Below are positions 47,150 to 55,791 of a DNA stretch of 64,000 nucleotides, piece by piece. Position 1 is the first letter of the stretch, and the number at the start of each line of letters is the position of its first letter. Both the position numbers and the translations under genes were made by a program. The stretch is from the NCBI RefSeq assembly GCF_025574465.1, contig NZ_JAOBPP010000020.1, forward strand, positions 476,549 to 540,548. Reading direction: 5' to 3'. Below the pieces are notes generated by a model. It had not been told where the DNA came from. It saw nothing but the letters and a program-made list of their open reading frames with translations, and searched no databases. This stretch comes from Kordiimonas aestuarii (GTDB taxonomy: Bacteria; Pseudomonadota; Alphaproteobacteria; Sphingomonadales; Kordiimonadaceae).

Positions 47150-48273
47150 GGGAACATTGCGACCTGTTCAAGTCCTGTCTTTTCGTCAAGGCCCAGCATC
47201 AGGTTCATATTCTGGATAGCTTGGCCCGAAGAGCCTTTTACGAGGTTATCAATGGCGGCGATAACGATCGCCCTGCCCTCGAGCCTGTCTTCGAAGACAT
47301 TGATCACGCAGCCATTGGACCCGCGAACCATGCGGGTCGCCGGCATAACCTTCTCGGGCAGGATGGTCACAAAGGGCTCGTTGGCATAGAAACCCTCAAG
47401 GTGGGATTTGAGATCTGCCGCAGTCTGCCCGTCGGTCAGCTTCACATAAATTGTCTCCAGTTCGCCTCTGTTCATGGGCACAAGGTGCGGTGTGAAGCTG
47501 ATGGACACGTTTGTACCGGCTGCCGCTGTCAGTTCCTGTTCTATCTCCGGCATGTGGCGGTGATGGCCAACGCCATAGGGGTGCATCGCTTCCGAAACCT
47601 CGACAAAAAGGTTGGGTTCTTTCAGCGAGCGCCCGGCACCAGACACACCGGACTTGGCATCAATGATGATATCCTCCGGCATAATCAGTCCACCTCGAAG
47701 CAGTGGAACCAGCGACAAGAGTGCGGCCGTCGGATAACAGCCGGGACACGCGACGAGCGCCGCGCCTTTGACAGCGTCGCGATAGAGTTCCGGCAGTCCA
47801 TAAACCGCTTTGCCCTGCAACTCTGGCGCCCCATGCTCGCGACCGTACCATTCACCATAGGTTTCGACATTGCGCAGGCGGAAGTCGGCCGACAGGTCAA
47901 TAACCTTTACCTCACCGCTGAACGAGGACGCGAGATCACCCGCGGTCTCCACAATCATTTCATCCAGCAGGCTATGGCCTGTGGCGTGCAATAACCCCTT
48001 GATTACTTCCTGGCTGGTGGCGTGCGGCAGCGCGCAGAAAACAACATCAAGCTCGACGGCGGGCCACTCGACCTCGTCAAGGCCGATCAGGTCGGGCAAC
48101 TCAAGGTCCATCAGGTGCGGAAACACGTCACCAATCGGCATGCCTGCCTTACGTTCGGCCGTCATCAGGGCGATTTCCACGTTGGGGTGGCGCACAAGAA
48201 GCCGCACGAGATCTGCCCCTGTGTATCCACTGGCGCCCAATATACCAACACGGATTTTCTTGCCTTCAAGCAT
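47146..48273 (-). CDS. argC: N-acetyl-gamma-glutamyl-phosphate reductase
   Basis: The 375-residue dehydrogenase catalyses the third step of arginine biosynthesis. It has the NAD(P) fold VGILGASGYTGADLVRLL and the catalytic Cys in VACPGCYPTAAL, plus GVSGAGRSL and HRHMPEIEQEL. It is full length. Confidence 0.96.
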   Translation of the reverse strand: MLEGKKIRVGILGASGYTGADLVRLLVRHPNVEIALMTAERKAGMPIGDVFPHLMDLELPDLIGLDEVEWPAVELDVVFCALPHATSQEVIKGLLHATGHSLLDEMIVETAGDLASSFSGEVKVIDLSADFRLRNVETYGEWYGREHGAPELQGKAVYGLPELYRDAVKGAALVACPGCYPTAALLSLVPLLRGGLIMPEDIIIDAKSGVSGAGRSLKEPNLFVEVSEAMHPYGVGHHRHMPEIEQELTAAAGTNVSISFTPHLVPMNRGELETIYVKLTDGQTAADLKSHLEGFYANEPFVTILPEKVMPATRMVRGSNGCVINVFEDRLEGRAIVIAAIDNLVKGSSGQAIQNMNLMLGLDEKTGLEQVAMFP

Positions 48274-48309
48274 GATATCGACCCTTTATGATTAATTCTC
48301 ACTGTACAT

Positions 48310-48344
48310 ACAAAAGCGCGACCATTTTGAGGCATGGCCGCGCT
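48310..48344 (-). terminator. Terminator after motA
   Basis: On the minus strand an imperfect 10-bp stem (AGCGCGGCCA with TGGTCGCGCT) is followed by TTTTG, 29 bases past the motA stop. It separates motA from argC. Confidence 0.7.
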
Positions 48345-48372
48345 GACGTCATTGGTTTTTTTCAGAAAACCA

Positions 48373-49242
48373 TCAAATGTCAGGCGGCAGTTCCGCGATG
48401 GCTTCCTCAAGCTCGATAAAGGTCGGCATCAGGTGGGAAGGCACGTTGCGTCGGCCAAGTTCAACAGATATCTGTGGCGGGTTTCCCTGCAGGTGCGACA
48501 CCAGCACAATTTTAATAAGCTGCATGAACTGGCCGTCTTCCACCAATATCTGGTTCAGCCGTCCGGCGATGGGCGCAATCATCAGGTATGAAAGGAAGAT
48601 ACCGAGGAAAGTCCCGACAAGCGCACTACCGACCATGCCGCCAAGGACCTCGACCGGTTCGGCAATTGCCGCCATGGTCTTAATGATCCCCAGCACCGCG
48701 GCAACAATGCCGACGGCGGGCAAACCATCAGCCATGGTTTGCAAGGCATGTTGTGGCTCGTGCTCTTCCGCGTGGTGTTTTTCGAGATCCATATTCATCG
48801 CGTCTTCCATCTGGTTCGGATCATCGAAGTTCATGGTCATCATGCGGATATAGTCACAGATGAATTCAACCACATGGTGGTCTTCCACAATGCGTGGAAA
48901 CTGCTGGAATATTTTGGATTCCTCAGGGTTTTCAATGTGCGCCTCAATAGCAACAACCCCCTTGGTTCGAATGGTCTTGGTCAGCAGAAACATCAGGCAC
49001 AACAGGTCACGGTAGTCATCCGCTTTCCAGTGTGGGCCCTTCATCACCTTGCCGATTCCGCCGAGCGCGCCCTTGATGACGCCGCTTGAGTTTGCACTGA
49101 CAAACGCACCAATGGAGCCACCAAAGATGATCATCAGCTCAAACGGCAATGCCTTGACAATGATGGTGAATTTGCCGCCCGCCAGCGCGAAGCCGCCAAA
49201 AACCATCACAAGGACGACTACAAGACCGATAATTAGGAACAT
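48373..49242 (-). CDS. motA: Flagellar motor stator protein MotA
   Basis: The 289-residue protein has four membrane helices (two N-terminal around residues 3-60, two around 170-230) and the large cytoplasmic loop of proton-type MotA with NPEESKIFQQFP and DLEKHHAEEHEPQHALQTMADGLPAVGIVAAVLGI. It forms the stator channel with MotB, but no motB is next to it in this window, as occurs in other alphaproteobacteria. Confidence 0.96.
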   Translation of the reverse strand: MFLIIGLVVVLVMVFGGFALAGGKFTIIVKALPFELMIIFGGSIGAFVSANSSGVIKGALGGIGKVMKGPHWKADDYRDLLCLMFLLTKTIRTKGVVAIEAHIENPEESKIFQQFPRIVEDHHVVEFICDYIRMMTMNFDDPNQMEDAMNMDLEKHHAEEHEPQHALQTMADGLPAVGIVAAVLGIIKTMAAIAEPVEVLGGMVGSALVGTFLGIFLSYLMIAPIAGRLNQILVEDGQFMQLIKIVLVSHLQGNPPQISVELGRRNVPSHLMPTFIELEEAIAELPPDI

Positions 49243-49417
49243 ATGGTGCGCCTGCCCCGCGTGTTAATAAATAAAGCCTGATACAAGACACATAATCAAA
49301 TGCATCTTACAGCGCATTCAGTCTCAATCAATAGCTTTAACACACACTTAATTTTGCCTATCTTCCTGTAAGACAAGAAAAAAGTTCCGTCAGGGTGTTG
49401 AGAAAAGCCTGATTTCC

Positions 49418-50032
49418 TTACTTGTACTTCACTGAGCAACCATAGGGTTTGGTGCTGGTTTCCTTTATTTTTTCACCGGATTGAAGCGCGTCCCAGGCGG
49501 CGAGCGCGTAGTTTTTGGCACCTTCCAGTGACGAAGGGCGCGCAGACGGTTTATCATCGATCGCCCCCATATATTGAAGCACGCCCAGTTCATCGATCAG
49601 AAACATGTGAGGGGTCGTTTTAGCATTATACAGGCGGCCGATCGTACCCTCGGGGTCAAGAACGACGTGGTCCGCGTAGACACCACGGCTTTCGCTCAGA
49701 CGATTGGCTTCCTCGGCGTCGACATATCCCTGTTCACCCGGGGCGCTGGAAATGACGGAAACCCAGATCACGCCGTCTTCGGTCAGGGCGCGTTGAGTGC
49801 GCTGCATATTGCCACTCTCGTAATGCTTTTGTACGTAGGGGCACTCATGGTTGGTCCACTCAAGCATCACAGGTTTCCCCTTAAGGCTCTGCAGGGCGAG
49901 TGTCTTACCCGAGCTTGTCATCCCTTCAAATACGGGCGCTTGTTTGCCGATTACCGGCTCGGCCGTGGCTGCACAGGTTAAGCCAACACCTAAGGAAAGA
50001 ATGGTAATGGCTTTTAAAATATGATGTTTCAT
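49418..50032 (-). CDS. Exported thioredoxin-fold (redoxin) protein
   Basis: The 204-residue protein has a Sec signal (cleaved near CAATA) and a thioredoxin/AhpC-like fold: PVMLEWTNHECPYVQKHYESGNM holds a single redox Cys, followed by TTPHMFLID with the cis-Pro. This is a common family beside DsbD-like genes. The ATG at 50032 follows the DsbD-like stop by one base and has GGGAG 8 bases upstream. It is presumably reduced or reoxidised by the DsbD-like protein. Confidence 0.85.
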   Translation of the reverse strand: MKHHILKAITILSLGVGLTCAATAEPVIGKQAPVFEGMTSSGKTLALQSLKGKPVMLEWTNHECPYVQKHYESGNMQRTQRALTEDGVIWVSVISSAPGEQGYVDAEEANRLSESRGVYADHVVLDPEGTIGRLYNAKTTPHMFLIDELGVLQYMGAIDDKPSARPSSLEGAKNYALAAWDALQSGEKIKETSTKPYGCSVKYK

Positions 50033-50033
50033 A

Positions 50034-52118
50034 TCATTCACTCCCGTTAATTGCTGTTTGAACAGCACCTTTGGTCAGGATCTCAGGTAAAACTATCGCC
50101 TGCGGCTCGCCTGGCGCGAAATAGAGATAAAGCGGCACGCCAACCCGGCCGTAACGTGCAAGTACTTCGGCGATATCCGCGTTCCGGTTTGTCCAGTCGC
50201 CCTTCAGGACATGGACACCGGCATCGTTAAACAGGCCGTCGATATCATCCGTGACGAGAACCATACGCTCATTCACCTTGCAGGTGATGCACCAATCTGC
50301 AGTGAAGTAGGCAAATACAGGCTTGCCAGCGGCACGCAACTCTGCGACCCGCGCGTCACTGTATGCCTCTTCCTGGGGTGATACATTGCCAACTTCTCCA
50401 GTAAGGCCACTCCAGGGTTTCGAGGCAACAAACACAAGGCCGCCCACCAGGAAAAGCATCGCAAATCCGCGCAACCATCTGCCCTGCCCCTGCTTGAAAA
50501 GCCAGACGCCAAATATGCTGGCAATCAGACCGGTAAGCAGAAGCAGTGTGGCAACCGCGCCAAGCTGGCGATCAAATATATAGAGGAGCCAGGCTGCCGT
50601 CAGAAACATCGGGAAGGCGAGCGCTTCCTTCATTTTTTCCATCCATGGGCCTGGGCGAGGCATAAGCTTTGCGAAGGCCGGGATGAAGGAGAGCGCGAGG
50701 AATGGCAGCGCCAAACCAATGGCCAGCAAGGAAAAAACGATAAAAACGGTGAAGAGTGGCTGGGTCAGCGCAAAGCCGATCGCGGGCGCCATCAACGGCG
50801 CGGTACATGGTGTGGCCACAAGGGCCGCCAGAATACCCTTGAAGAAAGCTCCTTGTATACCCTCGCGGGCGGCGAGGTTTTGCCCTGCCCCTTCAACGCC
50901 AAGGCGTAGCTCAAAAAAGCCAGCGAGTGAAAGCGCGACAAATGTCATAAGCGTCATCATCAACGCGACAAAAAGCGGCTCCTGCAATTGAAAACCCCAG
51001 CCAACCGCCGCGCCACCAGCCCTGAGGGCAACCAGCACGCCAACGATGGCCATAAAGCTAAGCCAGATGCCGAAGGTGTAGGCAAGCCCTTCATGCCTGC
51101 GGTTTGCCTCGGTTTTATAGTTGGCGGACAGGAATGCAAAAGCCTTGAGCGACAGGATCGGGAACACGCACGGCATAAGGTTTAAGATCAACCCACCAAA
51201 CAGCGCAAAAAGCCCGGCCTGCCATAACGGCATGCTTGGCACTGTATAGCTAATGGCATCGGATTCACCGGCTTGGGGCGAGGCAACAGACAGGGTTGGG
51301 GTCAGGTGATAGCCTGTCCGCCCCGCGTTGGCATCCTCCAGGACCAGCAAACCATCAGCCCTTTCAGGTGCCGGGGCCCCGGCTTCCCTGACCATGCTGA
51401 TAACAAGCCCCTCATCTGACCAGCGCCATTCTTGCGGCGCAGCATAGGAAAGCAGGCCATCGGCTCCTGCAAAAAACAGGGCGTTTTCAAAACCTTCCAC
51501 ATCGGATGGTGTCATGAATACTGTCAGTTTACTGGCATTGCCTGCGATCTCGAGCCTTGCACTCCAATAGGAAGGTTCAGGCAGCTTGGCACGGGCCGCG
51601 GAAAAAAGCCCGGAATTCCCGGGTATTTTTTCGCCGCGCCCCTCCTCCATATCAACGGTGAGTGTGGCGAACTGCGGGACACATTCAACCTCGCAGGTCA
51701 ACCATTCTGCCTCTAAAACCAAGGGCTTGGCAGAGAAGCCCTCGCTTGTTTCAAGACGGACCAGCAGCACGGACGAGCCGTGATAGCCATAGTTGGCCAA
51801 GGGGCCCACGGGTATCAGTTCCGGGGTTGGGTAAAGCGGAGGCGAGACGGCAATTCCGTCCGGCAGCTGCCAGTCCAGGATCGGAGATGCTCCGCTGTCG
51901 CCGGGGTTTTGCCAATAGGAATGCCAGCCTTCCCGCGGGACTATCTGAACCGCAAGCCATTGAACGGCATCGGGTTTAGGGCTGCCCCGTTCGCTGTAGA
52001 CATGCAATGAACTGTGGCTGGCCTGCGCCGTCGCCACTGGCTCCGCCGCGAGAGCAGCGCATGTAAAAGCCGCAAAGGAAAATACGCCAGCTATCAGACG
52101 AAACAGGTATTTGGGCAC
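50034..52118 (-). CDS. DsbD/ScsB-like thiol:disulfide interchange protein
   Basis: The 694-residue protein has a Sec signal, a long periplasmic N-domain with Ig-like character (WHSYWQNPGDSGASP), eight membrane helices with the conserved NLMPCVFPILSLKAFAFL and ATPCTAPLMAPA cysteines, and a C-terminal thioredoxin domain with TADWCITCK. It carries reducing power from the cytoplasm to periplasmic partners, such as in copper tolerance or cytochrome c maturation. The GTG at 52118 (Shine-Dalgarno GTGAGG five bases before) is preferred over the longer ATG frame. Confidence 0.88.
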   Translation of the reverse strand: MPKYLFRLIAGVFSFAAFTCAALAAEPVATAQASHSSLHVYSERGSPKPDAVQWLAVQIVPREGWHSYWQNPGDSGASPILDWQLPDGIAVSPPLYPTPELIPVGPLANYGYHGSSVLLVRLETSEGFSAKPLVLEAEWLTCEVECVPQFATLTVDMEEGRGEKIPGNSGLFSAARAKLPEPSYWSARLEIAGNASKLTVFMTPSDVEGFENALFFAGADGLLSYAAPQEWRWSDEGLVISMVREAGAPAPERADGLLVLEDANAGRTGYHLTPTLSVASPQAGESDAISYTVPSMPLWQAGLFALFGGLILNLMPCVFPILSLKAFAFLSANYKTEANRRHEGLAYTFGIWLSFMAIVGVLVALRAGGAAVGWGFQLQEPLFVALMMTLMTFVALSLAGFFELRLGVEGAGQNLAAREGIQGAFFKGILAALVATPCTAPLMAPAIGFALTQPLFTVFIVFSLLAIGLALPFLALSFIPAFAKLMPRPGPWMEKMKEALAFPMFLTAAWLLYIFDRQLGAVATLLLLTGLIASIFGVWLFKQGQGRWLRGFAMLFLVGGLVFVASKPWSGLTGEVGNVSPQEEAYSDARVAELRAAGKPVFAYFTADWCITCKVNERMVLVTDDIDGLFNDAGVHVLKGDWTNRNADIAEVLARYGRVGVPLYLYFAPGEPQAIVLPEILTKGAVQTAINGSE

Positions 52119-52183
52119 AGAAACCTCACTCGTTATTGGTGAGATACACATATAGCATCCGCAGCACTCACGTCATGTCACAT

Positions 52184-52259
52184 CTGTGTCAAAACTGTGC
52201 GGCGGATGCGGATTTTTGTGCGAAACCTGTGCGGAAACTGTGCGAGATCTGTGTGATCT
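52184..52259. repeat. Seven direct 11-bp repeats (core CTGTGYG), upstream of the DsbD-like operon
   Basis: Copies of the 7-base core start at 52184 (CTGTGTC), 52195 (CTGTGCG), 52206 (degenerate ATGCGGA), 52216 (TTGTGCG), 52227 (CTGTGCG), 52238 (CTGTGCG) and 52249 (CTGTGTG): spacings 11, 11, 10, 11, 11 and 11. Six of seven share TGTG. The array lies 66-142 bases before the GTG start of the DsbD-like gene. The spacing equals that of Pho-box-like direct repeats used by OmpR/PhoB regulators. The function here is inferred. Confidence 0.85.
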
Positions 52260-52276
52260 GGCACAACAGGTCCGGC

Positions 52277-53671
52277 CTACTGTTTGGCTGTATCAAACGC
52301 CCCCATTGGTCCCGGGAAAACAACCGGGCTTTCAAGGCCGTCGTTAGCCACCGATGCTACCCCGAAGAAATAGTTGTCAACAACCACATTCTCAAGGGTA
52401 TGGGTGCGTTTATCAGCCGGGACAAAGTGACTCCAGCGCCACTGGGCATCTGTCGTCAGGCGCCAGTAAATGCGAAAACCCTTGAGATTGGTACGTTCTT
52501 TTTCGTCGCCGCGAATATCCCAACTGATTGTCGTTGAGGGTTGTACGGCGCCGGCGAGCTTCACGTCGGCGGGAAATGGCGGGGCTCCTGCCATTGAAGC
52601 GAGCGTGACAACATTCAGCGAGGTGAGTTTTGCGGCATAGTCAAAGTCCACCCCCTCAATGACATCACCATAGTTGATACCACCTTCGGTTCGAATGTCC
52701 TGATGCTGGCGATTGTAGTTTTCGTTGGTTTCCATGATACGCACGCCGGGCCAGCCAGCTTCGTTAAAGGGACGATGGTGTCCACCACGACTAAAGCGGT
52801 CAAGGCGGTAGATCATCATCACATCAAGGTTCGGGATATAGCCGTCGGCCAGACGGTCAACAAGCCGCGCGATGTTGCGGCTGGGACTATCAACCTCGCC
52901 ACCCGAAAAACGACGAATGCGAGCCTCCTCGGCTGTTTCATTGTCGCGGGTTCCCTCAGAAAATACGCGCGCTGTTGTATTGTTGATGACCCCGTTGATA
53001 CCTTCGATATTTCCGATCATGTCGTTGTTGAGAACGCCCATGATCCGCCAGCCTTTTTCCTTGGCGTGGTCCGCGAGGATGCGGCCGCCATAAAGCCCCT
53101 GCTCCTCGCCCGACAGGCCAGCATAAATGATGGTGCCGGGGAACCTGGTCTGGCAGAGCACACGGGCGGCCTCGATTGTACCGGCCATGCCGGAAGCGTT
53201 GTCATTTGCGCCCGGGCTGTCGTCCTTGCCGTTTAAGGGGTCTGAAATGCGGCTATCAATATCGCCAGACATGATCACTACCCGGTTTGGGTCGAGAATG
53301 CCGCGCTGGACAGCGATCACATCAACGATCTCCGTCGGCTCCGGCACACGGCGACCGGTTACAGTGTCTGAAACGGTATATACCTCCAGCTTGGCAACGC
53401 AACCTTCGGAGATGCGGTTGAATTCTGCCTCGATCCAGCGCCGCGCAGCACCAATGCCCCGGCTTTCAGACTTTGTATCCGACAGCGAATGGCGCGTACC
53501 AAAAGAAACCAGCTTGCGAATGTCCGTTTCAATACGGTCAGCCGATACGTCTGACACCATTTTATGCAGGCGCTGTACCTCAACTGGTGGGTCGGTATGA
53601 TCATCGGCATAAGAAATGCCCGCAAGCGACAGTATGCCCGCCGCTGTAAGAATTGATTTTTTTAGTTTCAT
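52277..53671 (-). CDS. M28 family peptidase with C-terminal Fn3-like domain
   Basis: The 464-residue exported protein has a Sec signal (cleaved near ISYAD). The zinc-peptidase domain shows GANDNASGMAG and SGEEQGLYGG, the latter with the catalytic Glu, but the first ligand motif reads SGDIDSR where the family usually has a His (GHxDS). A fibronectin-like beta domain follows (residues about 370-460, TISWDIRGDE). It probably trims N-terminal residues from peptides in the periplasm or outside the cell. Confidence 0.87.
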   Translation of the reverse strand: MKLKKSILTAAGILSLAGISYADDHTDPPVEVQRLHKMVSDVSADRIETDIRKLVSFGTRHSLSDTKSESRGIGAARRWIEAEFNRISEGCVAKLEVYTVSDTVTGRRVPEPTEIVDVIAVQRGILDPNRVVIMSGDIDSRISDPLNGKDDSPGANDNASGMAGTIEAARVLCQTRFPGTIIYAGLSGEEQGLYGGRILADHAKEKGWRIMGVLNNDMIGNIEGINGVINNTTARVFSEGTRDNETAEEARIRRFSGGEVDSPSRNIARLVDRLADGYIPNLDVMMIYRLDRFSRGGHHRPFNEAGWPGVRIMETNENYNRQHQDIRTEGGINYGDVIEGVDFDYAAKLTSLNVVTLASMAGAPPFPADVKLAGAVQPSTTISWDIRGDEKERTNLKGFRIYWRLTTDAQWRWSHFVPADKRTHTLENVVVDNYFFGVASVANDGLESPVVFPGPMGAFDTAKQ

Positions 53672-53693
53672 CAGTCCCCCCTATTCGATTGTT

Positions 53694-54041
53694 TCAGGTC
53701 TTTGTTGTTACCTTGCTATAAACTGCGCGGTCCATGTCGCGACAATCAACACTCAGTGAACTCGGAGCCAGGTCAAGCGCCGCAATATGCTCGAGCACGG
53801 CGGCGGCAAGCTTTTTCTGTGTGTCCTGATCCCGGCCGGAGAGCAAATAGACCGTCACATGGATGGTACTGCCGACGTCGCCACCAACAAGAACATACTG
53901 GCACGGGTAGGCGCGTACTTTCACGTCCTGCTCCGTGAACAGGCCGGATGCCATGGCCCCAGCGTGTGCTGCGCTCATCATGTCGGCAACAACAGCACGG
54001 GAATAATCGACGTCGCTGTATTCGATAACCAAATGTGGCAT
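53694..54041 (-). CDS. 5-carboxymethyl-2-hydroxymuconate delta-isomerase family
   Basis: The 115-residue tautomerase-superfamily protein starts MPHLVIEYS, with the N-terminal Pro that becomes the catalytic base. The GTG/ATG alternatives further upstream would remove that Pro from the N-terminus, so ATG 54041 is preferred. The family takes part in homoprotocatechuate degradation, but no other genes of that pathway are near. Confidence 0.87.
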   Translation of the reverse strand: MPHLVIEYSDVDYSRAVVADMMSAAHAGAMASGLFTEQDVKVRAYPCQYVLVGGDVGSTIHVTVYLLSGRDQDTQKKLAAAVLEHIAALDLAPSSLSVDCRDMDRAVYSKVTTKT

Positions 54042-54158
54042 GGGGTGGCTCCGGCTGGTCTGCAATGATTTTAAGAAGAGCGCAGCTTAAGGTCCCGGCG
54101 ATGGCGAAAGAAAGGAAAAAATACAATCCAGCCAAGGATGTATCGATACAATTCGTGC

Positions 54159-54186
54159 TTGCGCACAATAGCGTTTCCTGTACACT
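54159..54186 (+). promoter_or_regulatory. Candidate sigma-70 promoter of the secreted protein gene
   Basis: TTGCGC, a 16-base spacer and TACACT lie 32 bases before the start codon at 54218. The match to TTGACA/TATAAT is moderate. Confidence 0.45.
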
Positions 54187-54217
54187 AGCAAGTGTCATCA
54201 ACATAGGAGTGTTCGAG

Positions 54218-54787
54218 ATGAAAACGCTTTGTGCGGTTGCCCTCGCAGCCATGATCGCCAGCCCGGCAACTGCCAGCCCGGCAGATCAGGCACTATCAAA
54301 AATTCCGAGCTTAAGCGAACTGTGCGGGTCCGTACCGTCTGCTCCGGTACGAACACACTCATCAAGCGGTCGCAGCCTCCTGAATGAAAAAGCGAAGGAC
54401 TATGTTCGCGATACCGAACAATGGTTGGCCTGCAGTGAAGACAGCTATGTCAAAATTCAGGGGATTCTGGCCGACGTGGAAACTGAAGACACGTCAGCCC
54501 TTCTTGTCGCACATCTGAATGCCGACTATGAAGCGCATTATGACGAACTGAACAAACAGCTTGAGCGATTTGAGCACCGGGCGAATTTCAATGATGGCCA
54601 CCTGAGCCAGGCCGGGCTTCTGCGCCACACCCGTGATACCAACAGGTGCTACGGGACCAAGCAGCAGCAAAGCATGTGTTTCCTGCGCAAGCAGGAATGG
54701 AAAGGCCGGTTCCAGGCGGCGGTTCTCGATCGTAAGGGTAGTCCGGTCAATGTTACTAAAGTGACACCGCCCTCTTTTGGTGATTGA
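54218..54787 (+). CDS. Secreted protein of unknown function, four Cys
   Basis: The 189-residue product has a Sec signal (MKTLCAVALAAMIASPATA then SPADQ) and a mostly helical mature part with four Cys residues (ELCGS, LACSED, NRCYG, SMCFL), which may form disulfides. GGAG lies 8 bases before the ATG. The gene lies beside a candidate promoter and is monocistronic. No family was recognised. Confidence 0.7.
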   Translation: MKTLCAVALAAMIASPATASPADQALSKIPSLSELCGSVPSAPVRTHSSSGRSLLNEKAKDYVRDTEQWLACSEDSYVKIQGILADVETEDTSALLVAHLNADYEAHYDELNKQLERFEHRANFNDGHLSQAGLLRHTRDTNRCYGTKQQQSMCFLRKQEWKGRFQAAVLDRKGSPVNVTKVTPPSFGD

Positions 54788-54827
54788 GCAGCGACCGCTT
54801 GCTACCCGGAAATAAACATCACCGCCG

Positions 54828-55253
54828 TTATTCGACGACGGTGATGGTGATCTTTTGGGAGACCACTGCAGGGTCGTGTGGAATATGGTTCATATCGCCG
54901 AGTAATAGTTGAAATGTATGTTTCCCCGGCGTCAGCTCTATGCTGGTTTCTGTTTGACCACCACCAAAATGCACATGTTGCTCATCCATCGGGATATTTT
55001 CATCAAGCGGCGGCAAATCGGTGTCGATGATCAAATGGTGATGGCCGGTGTTTTCCTTTTCGGTACCCGCAGGTGCAATGCCCATGCCTTTGAGACCAAA
55101 GCGCACCGTTACGGGGTTTTTCACCGACTCGCCATCCATTGGGCTGATAATATAGACTTCAACCTCGGCGGCTGAGGGAGTGCCATCATTCGAGAGAGCC
55201 ATGCCAAGCGGCACGGTTGCGGCAAGTGCTAGCGATATAAGCATTTTTTTCAT
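54828..55253 (-). CDS. DUF4399 domain protein, exported
   Basis: The 141-residue protein has a Sec signal (cleaved near LSNDG region) and the family pattern FGLKGMGIAPAG, NTGHHHLIIDT and HVHFGGGQTE. The His-rich HHHLIID and QHVHFGGG motifs could bind metal. Its function is unknown; it resembles ATPase-associated lipoprotein-like partners of rod-shape or copper systems only superficially. Confidence 0.82.
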   Translation of the reverse strand: MKKMLISLALAATVPLGMALSNDGTPSAAEVEVYIISPMDGESVKNPVTVRFGLKGMGIAPAGTEKENTGHHHLIIDTDLPPLDENIPMDEQHVHFGGGQTETSIELTPGKHTFQLLLGDMNHIPHDPAVVSQKITITVVE

Positions 55254-55346
55254 CAGGTCTATCCCTCTTTAAACGATAAGGCGCAAACTATTTCATAGTT
55301 CACCACTGTTGACCAGCGCAAGGCTACCTGCCGAATGTGGCAAGTA

Positions 55347-55709
55347 TCAGCCTTTGAGCGCGATGACGTAAAGCTTGCGGCAATCGGCCACGGTTTCCCA
55401 TGTGCCCGTGAAACCCTCGGCGATTGTAAAGCGGGCTCCGGCCTGAAAGCGGCTCGAATTCCCACCTTCGTCAGTGAGGACGACCTCCCCTTCAAGAAGA
55501 TGGCAAAATTCTTCCTCACTGTCATAGTTCACGCGCCACTTGCCTACGGATGAAGACCAATAACCTGAAAAAAACCGCTCGTCCTTACCTGTGTAGAAGT
55601 TCTCCGTGCGCTGCTGCGGATGCCCGTCAATAAGCTTCTCTGCCGCAACAGGGCCCGATTCAATTTCAGGGCTGGCATCAGAAAAATTCAATACACCGTT
55701 CGCAGACAT
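55347..55709 (-). CDS. Cupin domain protein (DUF861 type)
   Basis: The 120-residue protein has a single small cupin barrel with FFSGYWSSSVGKW, EEEFCHLLEGEVVLTDEGG and FTIAEGFTGTWET. The group includes ureidoglycolate-like and (S)-ureidoglycine proteins, but the substrate here is unknown. Confidence 0.82.
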   Translation of the reverse strand: MSANGVLNFSDASPEIESGPVAAEKLIDGHPQQRTENFYTGKDERFFSGYWSSSVGKWRVNYDSEEEFCHLLEGEVVLTDEGGNSSRFQAGARFTIAEGFTGTWETVADCRKLYVIALKG

Positions 55710-55791
55710 GTTGTGCTCCTTGTTTATTGGTCGGGTCGCACGATGCCGCGCCCGGGCTGAACAGACAAGAAAAATGTGATCACATTAACAA

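Noticed and set aside
47221..47994. Plus-strand frame of 257 residues
   Set aside because: Antisense shadow of argC, which has clear catalytic motifs.
52184..52259. CRISPR array
   Set aside because: The units are only 11 bases with no spacers of 30-40 bases, and no cas genes are present.
52136..52537. Plus-strand frame across the 11-bp array, Cys-rich at its start
   Set aside because: It exists only because of the repeat and runs antisense to the M28 gene. The 11-base period is not a multiple of three, and there is no Shine-Dalgarno.
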